Shown here: positions 41,087-49,552 of the stretch, piece by piece
How positions within the stretch are numbered: the first letter of the stretch is position 1
Layout of the letters: every line of letters starts with the position of its first letter
DNA from: Acidipropionibacterium thoenii DSM 20276
Lineage (GTDB): Bacteria > Actinomycetota > Actinomycetes > Propionibacteriales > Propionibacteriaceae
Length of the DNA: 64,000 nucleotides
Assembly (NCBI RefSeq): GCF_000423445.1
Contig: NZ_AUHZ01000013.1
Span: forward strand, 34,734-98,733
Reading direction: 5' to 3'
Notes under the pieces: generated by a model
What the model was told of the DNA's origin: nothing
The model's input: only the letters and a program-made list of their open reading frames with translations
Database searches by the model: none
Position numbers and translations under genes: made by a program

Positions 41087-41800
41087 CTAGCGGTGCACCG
41101 TGGTGCCGATCGGCTCCCTGGCAACCACCCTGGCGATGTTCCCGTGCTTCTCGAGATCGAAGAAGATCATCGTGAGGTCGTTGTCACGGGCCATCGCCAC
41201 AGCGGTGGCGTCGGCCACCTTGAGATCTCGTGCCAGGAACTCATCGTAGGTCAGCTCATCGAACTTCTTGGCCTCGGGATGGGTCTGCGGGTCGCAGTCG
41301 TAGACGCCGTCGGTGCCCTGCTTGCCCATCAGCAGGGCGTCGGCACCGATCTCCAGGGCGCGCTGGGCGGCGACCGTGTCGGTGGAGAAGTAGGGCATTC
41401 CCGAGCCGGCGCCGAAGATCACCACCCGGCCCTTCTCGAGGTGCCGCTCGGCCTTGCGGGGGATGTAGGGCTCGGCGACCTGGCCCATCGCGATGGCGGT
41501 CTGGACGCGGGTGGCCACCCCCTCCTTCTCGCAGAAGTCCTGGAGGGCCAGACAGTTCATCACCGTCCCGAGCATCCCCATGTAGTCGGCACGGTCGCGG
41601 TCCATCCCGCGCTGCTGCAGCTCTGCGCCGCGGAAGAAGTTGCCTCCGCCGACCACGATGGCCACCTGGACGCCACTGTTGACGACCTCAGCGATCTCGC
41701 GGGCCTTGGCGGCGACGACATCGGGGTCGACACCGATCCCACCTCCTCCGAACACCTCGCCGGAAAGTTTGAGCAGGACCCGGTGGTAGGCAGTGGGCAT
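41087..41800 (-). CDS. pyrH: Uridylate kinase
   Basis: 237-residue hexameric UMP kinase. [32 protein letters not shown] and the [14 protein letters not shown] segment mark the family. It starts the ribosome-recycling transcript after the terminator that follows tsf. AGGAGA precedes the ATG. Confidence 0.96.
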   Translation of the reverse strand: MPTAYHRVLLKLSGEVFGGGGIGVDPDVVAAKAREIAEVVNSGVQVAIVVGGGNFFRGAELQQRGMDRDRADYMGMLGTVMNCLALQDFCEKEGVATRVQTAIAMGQVAEPYIPRKAERHLEKGRVVIFGAGSGMPYFSTDTVAAQRALEIGADALLMGKQGTDGVYDCDPQTHPEAKKFDELTYDEFLARDLKVADATAVAMARDNDLTMIFFDLEKHGNIARVVAREPIGTTVHR

Positions 41801-41867
41801 CGTCTCTCCTGGTTCAGGCTGATCGGTCGCCTCAGCTTACCGAGTCCGCCGAGGCGTTGCAGACATG

Positions 41868-41899
41868 CCGAAGGCCCCGTCCGCGGACGGGGCCTTCGG
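41868..41899 (-). terminator. Perfect 32-bp palindrome between tsf and pyrH
   Basis: 41868-41883 and 41884-41899 are perfect reverse complements, just after the tsf stop on the minus strand. No T-run follows. It divides rpsB-tsf from pyrH-frr. Confidence 0.8.
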
Positions 41900-41910
41900 G
41901 CGGGGCGTTC

Positions 41911-42723
41911 TCAGTCCCCTGCGGAGAACCTCACGAAGCGGGTCACGGTGACCCCGGCCTCGGTGAGGATCTTCTCGACGGTCTTCTTGTCATCGGAGAC
42001 GGCGGCCTGTTCGAGCAGGCAGTTCTCCTTGTAGAAGCCGTTGAGACGGCCGTCGACGATCCGATCGATGATCTTCTCCGGCTTGCCCTCCTCCAGCGCG
42101 ATGTCGCGGGCCACCGTGCGCTCGTGCTCGATGACCTCGGCGGGCACCTCACCACGGGTGAGCCAACGGGGGCTCATCGCAGCGATCTGCAGGCAGATGC
42201 CGTGAATCGTGGCGACGTCGTCGCCGGTGTACTCGACCATCACGCCGACCTGCGGGGGCAGGTCCTGGGAGCGACGGTGCAGGTAGACCTCGGCGGTGCC
42301 GCCGAAGTAGGCCGCGTCGGCCAGCTCGATCTTCTCGCCGATCTTGACGGCCAGCGCCGCCAGGGTCTCCGAGACGGTCTGGCCGTCGGGGAGCTCGACC
42401 GCACCGGCGGCGTCCTTCCCGTCCGCCTCGGCGTTCTCGACGGCCTGGGCGATCTGGTCGGCGGTGGCCATGAACTCGGCGTTCTTGGCCACGAAGTCGG
42501 TCTCGGAGCCGATGTGGACCAAGGCGTGGCCGGAGGCGGCGACCAGACCATTGCTGGCCTCGCGGTCGGACCGCTTGGCAGCCTTGGCAGCTCCGGCGAC
42601 GCGCAGCAGGTCAACAGCCTTGTCGAAGTCGCCCTCGGCCTCGGTCAGTGCCTTCTTCGCGTCCATCATCCCGGCGCCGGTGGCGTCGCGGAGCTTCTTG
42701 ACATCAGCAGCTTTGATTGCCAT
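41911..42723 (-). CDS. tsf: Elongation factor Ts
   Basis: 270-residue nucleotide exchange factor for EF-Tu. N-terminal KKLRDATGAGMMDAKKAL (residues 9-26), then SHIGSETDFVAKN-type (here HIGSETDFVAKN) and the C-terminal LLEQAAVSDDKKTVEKIL. Follows rpsB by 40 bp and is co-transcribed with it. Confidence 0.97.
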   Translation of the reverse strand: MAIKAADVKKLRDATGAGMMDAKKALTEAEGDFDKAVDLLRVAGAAKAAKRSDREASNGLVAASGHALVHIGSETDFVAKNAEFMATADQIAQAVENAEADGKDAAGAVELPDGQTVSETLAALAVKIGEKIELADAAYFGGTAEVYLHRRSQDLPPQVGVMVEYTGDDVATIHGICLQIAAMSPRWLTRGEVPAEVIEHERTVARDIALEEGKPEKIIDRIVDGRLNGFYKENCLLEQAAVSDDKKTVEKILTEAGVTVTRFVRFSAGD

Positions 42724-42763
42724 CTGTGATTGATTCCTGTCCTGGTGTGGGTGGACGAACGGC

Positions 42764-43684
42764 TCAGTTGTTCTCGGCGACGGGAGTCTCGGCGGCGGGA
42801 GTCTCGGCGACGGGCGCCTCAGCAGCGGGAGCCTCGGCAGCCGCCTCGACCTCGGTGGTGAGCTGCTCGGCCTGAGCGTCGGTCTTCTCGGCGGAGTCGG
42901 AGTCGCCGGCCTTCTCGGAGCCCTCGAGGAGCTCGCGCTCCCAGTCGGGCATCGGCTCGGAGGAGGTGGCCGCGTCGGTGGACTCCTTGCCCTTGGAGCG
43001 CTCCATCAGGCCCTCGGCGACAGCGTCGGCGATGATCCTGGTGAGCAGAGCGACCGAGCGGATCGCATCGTCATTGCCCGGGATGGCGTAGTCGACCTCA
43101 TCGGGATCGCAGTTGGTGTCGAGGATGGCGACCACCGGGATGTGCAGCTTGCGCGCCTCGTCGACGGCCAGGTGCTCCTTCTTGGTGTCGACGATCCAGA
43201 CCGCCTGAGGGGTCTTGGGCATGTCGCGGATGCCGCCCAGATCCTTGGCCAGCTTCTCCTTCTCACGGGAGCGCATCAGCAGCTCCTTCTTCGTGTAGCC
43301 GGAGCCGGCCACGGTGTCGAGGTCTGCCGCCTCGAGCTCCTTGAGGCGGGCGATCCGCTTGGAGATGGTCTGGAAGTTGGTGAGCATGCCACCGAGCCAG
43401 CGCTGGTTGACGAAGGGCATGTCGACGCGGGCGGCCTGGTCGGCGATCGCCTCCTGGGCCTGCTTCTTGGTACCCACGAAGAGGACCTGGCCGCCATTGG
43501 CGACGGTCTTTTTGACGAAGGCGTAGGCCTTGTCGATGTAGCCCAGCGACTTGTGCAGGTCGATGATGTAGATGCCGTTGCGCTCGGTGAAGATGAAACG
43601 CTTCATCTTCGGGTTCCAACGGCGGGTCTGGTGTCCGAAGTGGACACCGCTCTCGAGGAGCTGACGGGTGGTGACGACGGCCAT
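42764..43684 (-). CDS. rpsB: 30S ribosomal protein S2
   Basis: 306 residues. Core of about 260 residues with [46 protein letters not shown] and [23 protein letters not shown]. The last 45 residues are an acidic alanine/proline-rich tail with imperfect repeats of AETPVA/AEAPVA. The tail is longer than in E. coli S2 (241 residues). The ATG follows AAAGGACGAG directly after a folded leader (see 43699-43760). Confidence 0.97.
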   Translation of the reverse strand: MAVVTTRQLLESGVHFGHQTRRWNPKMKRFIFTERNGIYIIDLHKSLGYIDKAYAFVKKTVANGGQVLFVGTKKQAQEAIADQAARVDMPFVNQRWLGGMLTNFQTISKRIARLKELEAADLDTVAGSGYTKKELLMRSREKEKLAKDLGGIRDMPKTPQAVWIVDTKKEHLAVDEARKLHIPVVAILDTNCDPDEVDYAIPGNDDAIRSVALLTRIIADAVAEGLMERSKGKESTDAATSSEPMPDWERELLEGSEKAGDSDSAEKTDAQAEQLTTEVEAAAEAPAAEAPVAETPAAETPVAENN

Positions 43685-43698
43685 CTGGCTCGTCCTTT

Positions 43699-43760
43699 CA
43701 TCAGGGCGCGCGACAGCGCGCCTACGGTTGTCCGGTGACGAGTCTCGTCACCGCCTGATG
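43699..43760 (-). promoter_or_regulatory. Candidate structured leader (three-way junction) of rpsB
   Basis: On the minus strand, 43754-43760 pairs with 43699-43705 (7 bp), enclosing two hairpins: 43745-43752 with 43734-43741 (8 bp, 3-nt loop) and 43716-43721 with 43706-43711 (6 bp, 4-nt loop). The outer stem ends two bases before the AAAGGA ribosome-binding site. S2 autoregulates rpsB-tsf through a leader in E. coli; a related role here is inference. Confidence 0.5.
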
Positions 43761-43986
43761 CGTCGCCGGGAGCTTCCCGCCTCAGCAGGACCGTACCTCC
43801 GGCCTCCCCCGGGGGGAGACGAACGCATGCGAAGTCAGCCCGGGACGGCCCGGACTGCCCGGCAAGTGTATGTCGGACGCCCGAGAGTTGTCCACAGCCC
43901 GCCCCGGGTCGCGGCCGGCCCTGAGGAGTTGTCCACAGATCTGGCCGCAAGCGGCAGATCCGGGCCTGCGCCACGAGAAGTTCAGT
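43761..43986. promoter_or_regulatory. Intergenic region between rpsB leader and the M23 gene
   Basis: Together with the leader this makes a 302-bp gap with no gene. It contains a CCCCCC/GGGGGG dyad near 43806-43816 and two exact TTGTCCACA motifs at 43888-43896 and 43929-43937 in the same orientation, the actinobacterial DnaA-box consensus. The rpsB promoter must lie here on the minus strand, and the M23 promoter on the plus strand; no -10/-35 pair was convincing. Confidence 0.45.
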
Positions 43987-44997
43987 ATGAAGGACTTCTT
44001 CGCCACCTCGGCGCGCCAGTGGGCGCTCACCATCATCTGTGCCCTGCTGGCCACCCCGCTGGCCATGCTGCTCACCGCCACCAGCTCTGCGCTGGCCCCC
44101 GCCAGCGCCGCCGGGCCACCGGTCGCCTCCCCACCTGTCGACGGCCGGGTGCTCAAGGGCTTCGACCCGCCTGCCCAGCCCTGGGGAGTGGGCCACCGCG
44201 GGGTGGATCTGGCCGCTGAGGTGGGCGATCCGGTGCGCACCGTCACTCCCGGGGTGGTGACAGTGGCAGGGCCGGTCGCCGGTACCGGCGTGGTGGTGGT
44301 CCAGATGGCCGACGGCCGGCGGACCACTCACCAACCGGTCACCGCCCGGGTCGAGGTGGGCCAGGCGGTGGCGGCCGGCCAGATCATCGCGACGGTGGCG
44401 GCCGGGAACCACTGTTCGCGCAGCTGTCTGCACTGGGGGCTGATCAATGGCAGGGACTACCAGGACCCGATGTCCCTGCTCTCCGGTGGCGGCGGGGCCC
44501 CGGTGCGCCTCTATCCGGCCGGTCACCGCCCCAGGCTGCTGCCGGCGATCCCCGCCGCCGACGACATCGGTCTGCCGATGGCCACCGGGGCGGGCCAGCC
44601 GGGCACCCTCAGCAGGCCGGTGGACGGCCCGGTCTCCTCGCTGTTCGGGATGCGGCGCCATCCGGTCACCGGGGTGTGGAAGCTGCATGACGGGGTGGAC
44701 CTCGCCTCCCCCTGTGGTACCCCGATTCGGGCAGCTGCCACCGGCCGGGTGGTGTTCTCCGGGTACCAGCCGGCCTGGGGTTACCGGGTGGTCGTCGACC
44801 ACGGGGTGCTCGCCGGGGTCCGGGTGAGGACCACCTACAACCATCTGTCGGGCCCCGGTGCGGCCACCGGCTCGGTGGTGCTGCGCGGCCAACCGGTCGG
44901 ACGGGTCGGCAGCACCGGGTACTCCACCGGCTGTCATCTGCACCTGGGGATGGAGCGCGACGGCCGGATGGTCGACCCGTTGCGCCATCTCTCCTAG
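43987..44997 (+). CDS. Secreted M23 (LytM) family protein with two peptidase domains
   Basis: 336 residues from ATG 43987. N-terminal signal-like helix (about 11-45, hydrophobic and ending ASA). Two LytM-type domains follow. The first (about 65-160) has GHRGVDL with the metal histidine and aspartate, but the usual HxH is CLH (SCLHWG), so it may be degenerate. The second (about 215-330) is complete: LHDGVDLASPCGTP and CHLHLG. Such enzymes cut peptidoglycan cross-links. The start codon has only a weak ribosome-binding site. It converges with xerC. Confidence 0.82.
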   Translation: MKDFFATSARQWALTIICALLATPLAMLLTATSSALAPASAAGPPVASPPVDGRVLKGFDPPAQPWGVGHRGVDLAAEVGDPVRTVTPGVVTVAGPVAGTGVVVVQMADGRRTTHQPVTARVEVGQAVAAGQIIATVAAGNHCSRSCLHWGLINGRDYQDPMSLLSGGGGAPVRLYPAGHRPRLLPAIPAADDIGLPMATGAGQPGTLSRPVDGPVSSLFGMRRHPVTGVWKLHDGVDLASPCGTPIRAAATGRVVFSGYQPAWGYRVVVDHGVLAGVRVRTTYNHLSGPGAATGSVVLRGQPVGRVGSTGYSTGCHLHLGMERDGRMVDPLRHLS

Positions 44998-45011
44998 GCC
45001 GCCCCCGGCTG

Positions 45012-45929
45012 CTATGCGCGCGGGTGGGCCTGATTGAAGGCCGATCGGAGCCTCTCGGTGGAGACGTGGGTGTAGATCTGGGTGGTGGCCAGGGACTCGT
45101 GGCCGAGGATCTCCTGGACGGTGCGCAGATCCGCGCCGCCCTCCAGCAGATGGGTGGCCATCGCATGGCGCAGACCGTGGGGGCCCAGATCGGGAGCGTC
45201 GGGATCGGCCCGCAGGTGCTGGTGGACCACCCGCCGGACCACCCGTTGGTCGATCCTGGCCCCGCGGGTGCCCAGGAAGACCGCCTGTCCCGAGGAGGGC
45301 CTGAGCCACTCACCGCGTCGCGACAGCCACGTCTCCAGCGCCGCCCAGCCGGGATCGCCCAGCGGCACGGTGCGTTCCTTGGACCCCTTGCCGAGCACTC
45401 GCAGGGTGGCCCTGTCCCGATCCAGCGACCCCAGATCGAGCCCGCACAACTCCGCCACCCGGATCCCGGAGCCGTAGAGCACCTCGAGGATCGCGGCGTC
45501 GCGGGCCCCCTGCACCGAGCCGTCGGCTCTGGCGGAGGCGACGGCGTCGTCCAAGATCCGGCGGGCCTGTTCGACGCCTAGGGTCTGGGGAAGCCGCCTG
45601 GGCACCTTGGCGGCCTTCAGCCGGGCCGCCGGATCGGTGCTGATCAGCCCCTCGGCCCGGGCCCACCGGAAGAACACCCGGGCGCTGGCCCAGTGCCTCT
45701 GGAGGGTGGCCGATGCCTCGCCCGCGCTGCGTCCGGCCGCCAGCCAGGCCCGCAGATCGGCGACCTGGAGATCGGCCAACCGGGTGACGCCGTTGCCGCA
45801 GGCATCCTCCAACAGCTCGGCCAGGTCGGTGCGGTATCCGGCGATGGTGTGCTCCGAGCGGTGCAGGTCGACCCTCAGGTGGTCGCAGAAGTCCTCCAGG
45901 GGGACGGCGAGGGCGGCTGGAAGAGTCAT
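45012..45929 (-). CDS. xerC: Tyrosine recombinase XerC
   Basis: 305 residues. Resolves chromosome dimers at dif with XerD. N-terminal SAM-like domain (DFCDHLRVDLHRSEHTIAGYRTDL) and C-terminal catalytic domain with the R-K-HxxR-H-Y residues: GSGIRVAEL, GKGSKER, HGLRHAMATHL, LGHESLATTQIYTHVS. The start ATG at 45929 was chosen because the conserved N-terminus begins there; a GTG 12 bp upstream is possible. It is divergent from the lactonase gene. Confidence 0.92.
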   Translation of the reverse strand: MTLPAALAVPLEDFCDHLRVDLHRSEHTIAGYRTDLAELLEDACGNGVTRLADLQVADLRAWLAAGRSAGEASATLQRHWASARVFFRWARAEGLISTDPAARLKAAKVPRRLPQTLGVEQARRILDDAVASARADGSVQGARDAAILEVLYGSGIRVAELCGLDLGSLDRDRATLRVLGKGSKERTVPLGDPGWAALETWLSRRGEWLRPSSGQAVFLGTRGARIDQRVVRRVVHQHLRADPDAPDLGPHGLRHAMATHLLEGGADLRTVQEILGHESLATTQIYTHVSTERLRSAFNQAHPRA

Positions 45930-46005
45930 CTGTTCCACTGTGACACCGCCGAGCGGCTTGGTGGAAGCAGACACCCGGCTGAGGGCCAGGACGTAGCCTG
46001 CCGCC

Positions 46006-47058
46006 ATGACCATCCTGCGCACCCCTGTCCTGGCCAGCGGCTACCGCACCCCTGCCGGTCCCGGCGGTCTCACCAGCTGGCTGGTGTCGGCCGACGGTCC
46101 CGGGCCGCAGGCCGCCCTCAGTGCCGAGCAGACCGGCCGACTGAGGCTGGGAGACCCCTCCTGGATCGTGCCGGTGGGTGATCTGCTGGCGGTGATCGGG
46201 GAGCGGGACTCGCAGTTGTGGCTGGTACGGGCCCGCGACCTCACCGTGGCCGGCCGGCTCGACCTGGCCGGCGGGGTGCCCTGTCATGGCGCCATCGACC
46301 CGACCGGCCGGCTGCTGGCGGTGGCCCACTACGGATCCGGCGAGGTCTCGGTCATCGACCTCGACCGGTGGGGTCGCGGCCCCCAGCAGGTCGCCCGTGT
46401 CCAGTTCACCGGTCGCGGCCCGGTGGCCTCCCGTCAGGACGGCCCGCACGCCCACCAAGTGACCTGGCTGGACCGCGGCCACCTGGCCGTCACCGACCTG
46501 GGGACCGACCAGATCCAGATCCTCAAACTCAGCGCCGCCGGGCTGACCCGGATCGGCGCGATCCCCACCCCGGCCGGTTTCGGCCCCAGGCATCTGGTGC
46601 TGTCGGCCCACGGTCCCCGGCAGATCCTCACCGTCGCAGGTGAGCTGTCGGGCACCCTCCTCAGCTGGACCAGGTCCGCCGGCCAGGAGGTCTGGGCCAA
46701 GGACTGGCACCCCCATGAGCCGGTGCCGGCCTCCCGGCAGGGCCGCAGCCAGCCCTCCGGCCTGGTGCCGGGGCCAGATGGCACCCTGCTGGTGGCCAAC
46801 CGGCAGGTCGGCACCGTCTCGGTGCTCACCGGACTGGACACCCTCACCAGCTGGTCGGGCACCCTGACGGTCGCTGAGGAGTTCGACTGCGGAGGGGCCA
46901 ACCCGCGTGATCTCACCGTCGATGCCGACCGGGTCTGGGTCGCCCAGCAGGACTCCGGCGAGGTGCTGTGCTACACCCGGGGGGCCGACGGCTGGGCGCC
47001 CCGGCTGGCCCTGTCCCTCGCCGGGGCCAACCACGTCCTGGTCGGGGCCACGCTGTGA
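46006..47058 (+). CDS. Lactonase-like seven-bladed beta-propeller protein
   Basis: 350 residues. Pgl/YbhE-type propeller: the conserved RQDGPHAHQV and GFGPRHLVLS segments and blade motifs (DPTGRLLAVAHYGSGEVSV, GPDGTLLVANRQVGTVSVL) are visible. E. coli YbhE hydrolyses 6-phosphogluconolactone; whether this one does cannot be told from sequence. No signal peptide. It precedes def by 59 bp and may share its transcript. Confidence 0.8.
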   Translation: MTILRTPVLASGYRTPAGPGGLTSWLVSADGPGPQAALSAEQTGRLRLGDPSWIVPVGDLLAVIGERDSQLWLVRARDLTVAGRLDLAGGVPCHGAIDPTGRLLAVAHYGSGEVSVIDLDRWGRGPQQVARVQFTGRGPVASRQDGPHAHQVTWLDRGHLAVTDLGTDQIQILKLSAAGLTRIGAIPTPAGFGPRHLVLSAHGPRQILTVAGELSGTLLSWTRSAGQEVWAKDWHPHEPVPASRQGRSQPSGLVPGPDGTLLVANRQVGTVSVLTGLDTLTSWSGTLTVAEEFDCGGANPRDLTVDADRVWVAQQDSGEVLCYTRGADGWAPRLALSLAGANHVLVGATL

Positions 47059-47117
47059 TCCGCCACGAAGTGGCACAATCGGGCCGGCAGATCGCCCGAG
47101 ACAGCTGAGGAGTTTTC

Positions 47118-47720
47118 ATGCGCGAGCACACCCCGACCGACGATCCCCGCTGGGAGGAGCTGTTCACCGGCGGGAGCACGCGACGGGTGACCCGCTGGAG
47201 CGAGCCGGTGCTGCACGAGAGGACCCGGCCGGTCACCACCTTCGACGAGGATCTCCACCAGCTGATCCGTGACATGTATGTCACCAACCGGGCCGCCGAC
47301 GGGGTCGGTCTGGCGGCCACCCAGGTGGGGCTGGACCTGGCGCTGTTCATCTACGAGTGCCCCGACGACGACGGCGTGGTCCACAAGGGTGCAGTCTGCA
47401 ATCCAGTGGTCACGCTGCCCACCGGCAAGCAGCGCAATCTCGTCTCGGTCGACGAGGGCTGCCTGTCGTGGCCAGGTGGTTTCCAGCCGCTGGCCCGCCC
47501 GGACCTGGCCACCTGCACCGGCCAGGACCCCTGGGGCAATGACCTCGAGGTCACCGGCACCGGCTATTTCGCCCGCTGCCTCCAGCACGAGACCGATCAC
47601 TGCAACGGCATCGTCTTCGGGGACCGGCTCTCCAAGCGCGCCCGGCGCAAGCTCGACGAGCAGCACGAGGAGCTGGATCACCTCTACCCCGCCGACTGGC
47701 CGCTGTCCCCCAAGCTGTGA
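47118..47720 (+). CDS. def: Peptide deformylase
   Basis: 200-residue metalloenzyme that removes the N-formyl group from nascent proteins. All three motifs are present: GVGLAATQVG, EGCLSWPG and QHETDHCNGI (HExDH). An N-terminal extension of about 30 residues (TGGSTRRVTRW) precedes the catalytic core, common in actinobacteria. Its last 37 bp overlap the 3' end of the convergent methyltransferase gene. Confidence 0.95.
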   Translation: MREHTPTDDPRWEELFTGGSTRRVTRWSEPVLHERTRPVTTFDEDLHQLIRDMYVTNRAADGVGLAATQVGLDLALFIYECPDDDGVVHKGAVCNPVVTLPTGKQRNLVSVDEGCLSWPGGFQPLARPDLATCTGQDPWGNDLEVTGTGYFARCLQHETDHCNGIVFGDRLSKRARRKLDEQHEELDHLYPADWPLSPKL

Positions 47721-48532
47721 GGGGCGGCGCCCAGGGCATAACACGCCACTGCGGCGGCGGCCGCCACGTTGAGCGAGTCCACCCCGTGGGCCATCGGGAT
47801 CCGCACCACCACGTCGGCCTGGGATATCCAGTGCGATGACAGCCCGGCCCCCTCGGTGCCCATCAGCAGGGCCACCTTGCGGGGCCTGTCGGCCAGCTCG
47901 GCGGCGAACTCATCGATGCTCACCGAGTCCTCGGACAGGGCCATCGCCGCCACCGTGAAGCCGTGCTCCTTGAGGGACTCCAGGCCCTGCGCCCAGTCGC
48001 TCAGCCGGGCCCAGGGCAGCGCGAAGACGGTGCCCATCGAGGTCTTGATGGCCCGCCGGTAGAGCGGGTCGGCGGCTCTGGGGGCCAGCAGCACGCCGTC
48101 CCAGCCGAGCCCGGCGGCGCACCGGATGATGGCCCCCACATTGGTGTGGTCGACGATGTCCTCGCAGACCACCAGCCGGTCGGCGGCCATCAGATCGGCC
48201 TGGGTCCAGCGCGTCTGCCTCTCCATCGAGGCCAGCGCGCCGCGGTGCACGTGGAAACCTGTGACCTGCTCGGCGAGCGCCTCACTGACGACGTAGACCG
48301 GCACGTCGACAGCATCCAGCAGGTCTTTCAACCCCTCGATCCAGCGCGGCGCCAGCAGGTAGGAGCGTGGCCGGTAGCCGGCCTCGGCGGCCCGCCGGAT
48401 GATCTTGGCCCCCTCGGCGATGAACAGTCCCTCGGCGGCCTCCAGGGACTTGCGCAGGTTGACGTCGCGCAGGCTCAGGTAGTCGGCGAGCCGGGGATCG
48501 CTGGGGTCATCGATTGTCAGGAACTGAGCCAC
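47684..48532 (-). CDS. TrmH/SpoU family RNA 2'-O-methyltransferase
   Basis: 282 residues. N-terminal substrate-binding domain (about 1-110) and a SPOUT domain with DHTNVGAIIRCAAGLGWDGVLL, LMGTEGAGLS and the C-terminal VRIPMAHGVDSLNVAAAAAVACY (knot region). The target may be 23S rRNA or tRNA. Its end overlaps def on the opposite strand by 37 bp. Confidence 0.9.
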   Translation of the reverse strand: MAQFLTIDDPSDPRLADYLSLRDVNLRKSLEAAEGLFIAEGAKIIRRAAEAGYRPRSYLLAPRWIEGLKDLLDAVDVPVYVVSEALAEQVTGFHVHRGALASMERQTRWTQADLMAADRLVVCEDIVDHTNVGAIIRCAAGLGWDGVLLAPRAADPLYRRAIKTSMGTVFALPWARLSDWAQGLESLKEHGFTVAAMALSEDSVSIDEFAAELADRPRKVALLMGTEGAGLSSHWISQADVVVRIPMAHGVDSLNVAAAAAVACYALGAAPHSLGDSGQSAG

Positions 48533-48568
48533 CCCGACAGCCTAGGGCTCCGCATCTAGGGTGTCGGG

Positions 48569-49552
48569 GTGAGGATCAACTGGTTCCTGGTCGGAATCGT
48601 CGCCGCCGCCGTCATCGCCAGCATCGTTCCGGCCCGCGGTGCCGCGGTGCCGGTGGTCGACTGGACCGTCACGGTCCTGGTCTTCCTGCTCTTCCTGCTC
48701 TACGGAGCCAGGCTGGAGCCGCGTGAGACCCTCCAGGGGCTGCAGCACTGGCGGCTGCACCTGACCATCCTGGCCTGCACCTTCGTGGTCTTCCCGCTGG
48801 TCGGCATCGCCCTGCGGGTGCTGACTCCCTGGGCCATCTCCCCGGTGCTGTACCTGGGGCTGCTCTGGCTGACCCTGGTGCCCTCCACGGTGCAGTCCTC
48901 GATCAACTTCACCTCGATCGCCCACGGCAACGTCCCCGGGGCGATCGTCTCGGCGACCACCTCCAACCTGGTGGGCACCTTCATCACCCCGGTGCTGGCC
49001 TTCCTGTTGGTCTCCTCGGGCTCGGGGATCACCATCTCGGCCTCGTCGATCCTCGACGTGCTGCTGCAGATCCTGCTGCCCTTCATCCTGGGTCAGCTGT
49101 CACGGCCGTTGACCGCCCGACTGGTCACCGAGCACGGCAGGCCGTTGAAGTTCGTCGACAACGGCGTCATCCTCGCGGTGGTCTACTCGGCCTTCTCATC
49201 GGGCGTCCGCGAACACATCTGGTCGATGACCAGCACTGCCCAGCTGGGAGTGACGATCCTCATCTGCCTGCTCCTGCTGGCCCTCATGCTGTGGCTCAGC
49301 TGGGCGCTGGGCGGCTGGCTGAGGTTCAACCGTCCGGACCGGATCGCCATTCAGTTCTGCGGCACCAAGAAGTCCCTGGCCACCGGCCTGCCAATGGCCG
49401 CCGTGCTGTTCACCGGACAGCCGGTGGGGCTCATCGTCCTTCCGCTGATGATCTTCCACATGTGCCAGCTGATCGCCTGCGGATGGATCGCGGGACGATA
49501 CCGCCGGGAGTGGGAGGCCGACCAGCTCAGCTCCGGCCATCCTGCGGGTTGA
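48569..49552 (+). CDS. Bile acid:sodium symporter family (SBF-like) transporter
   Basis: 327 residues and about ten membrane segments of the BASS superfamily, SBF_like branch. TSIAHGNVPGAIVSAT and FCGTKKSLATGLPMA mark the two halves. Substrates of this branch are unclear (organic anions are likely). It starts with GTG at 48569, divergent from the methyltransferase by 36 bp, and its 3' end overlaps the stomatin gene by 26 bp. Confidence 0.87.
   Translation: MRINWFLVGIVAAAVIASIVPARGAAVPVVDWTVTVLVFLLFLLYGARLEPRETLQGLQHWRLHLTILACTFVVFPLVGIALRVLTPWAISPVLYLGLLWLTLVPSTVQSSINFTSIAHGNVPGAIVSATTSNLVGTFITPVLAFLLVSSGSGITISASSILDVLLQILLPFILGQLSRPLTARLVTEHGRPLKFVDNGVILAVVYSAFSSGVREHIWSMTSTAQLGVTILICLLLLALMLWLSWALGGWLRFNRPDRIAIQFCGTKKSLATGLPMAAVLFTGQPVGLIVLPLMIFHMCQLIACGWIAGRYRREWEADQLSSGHPAG

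Noticed and set aside
43888..43937. Chromosome origin of replication
   Set aside because: Only two DnaA boxes, no AT-rich unwinding region, and no dnaA, dnaN, rpmH or parAB nearby.
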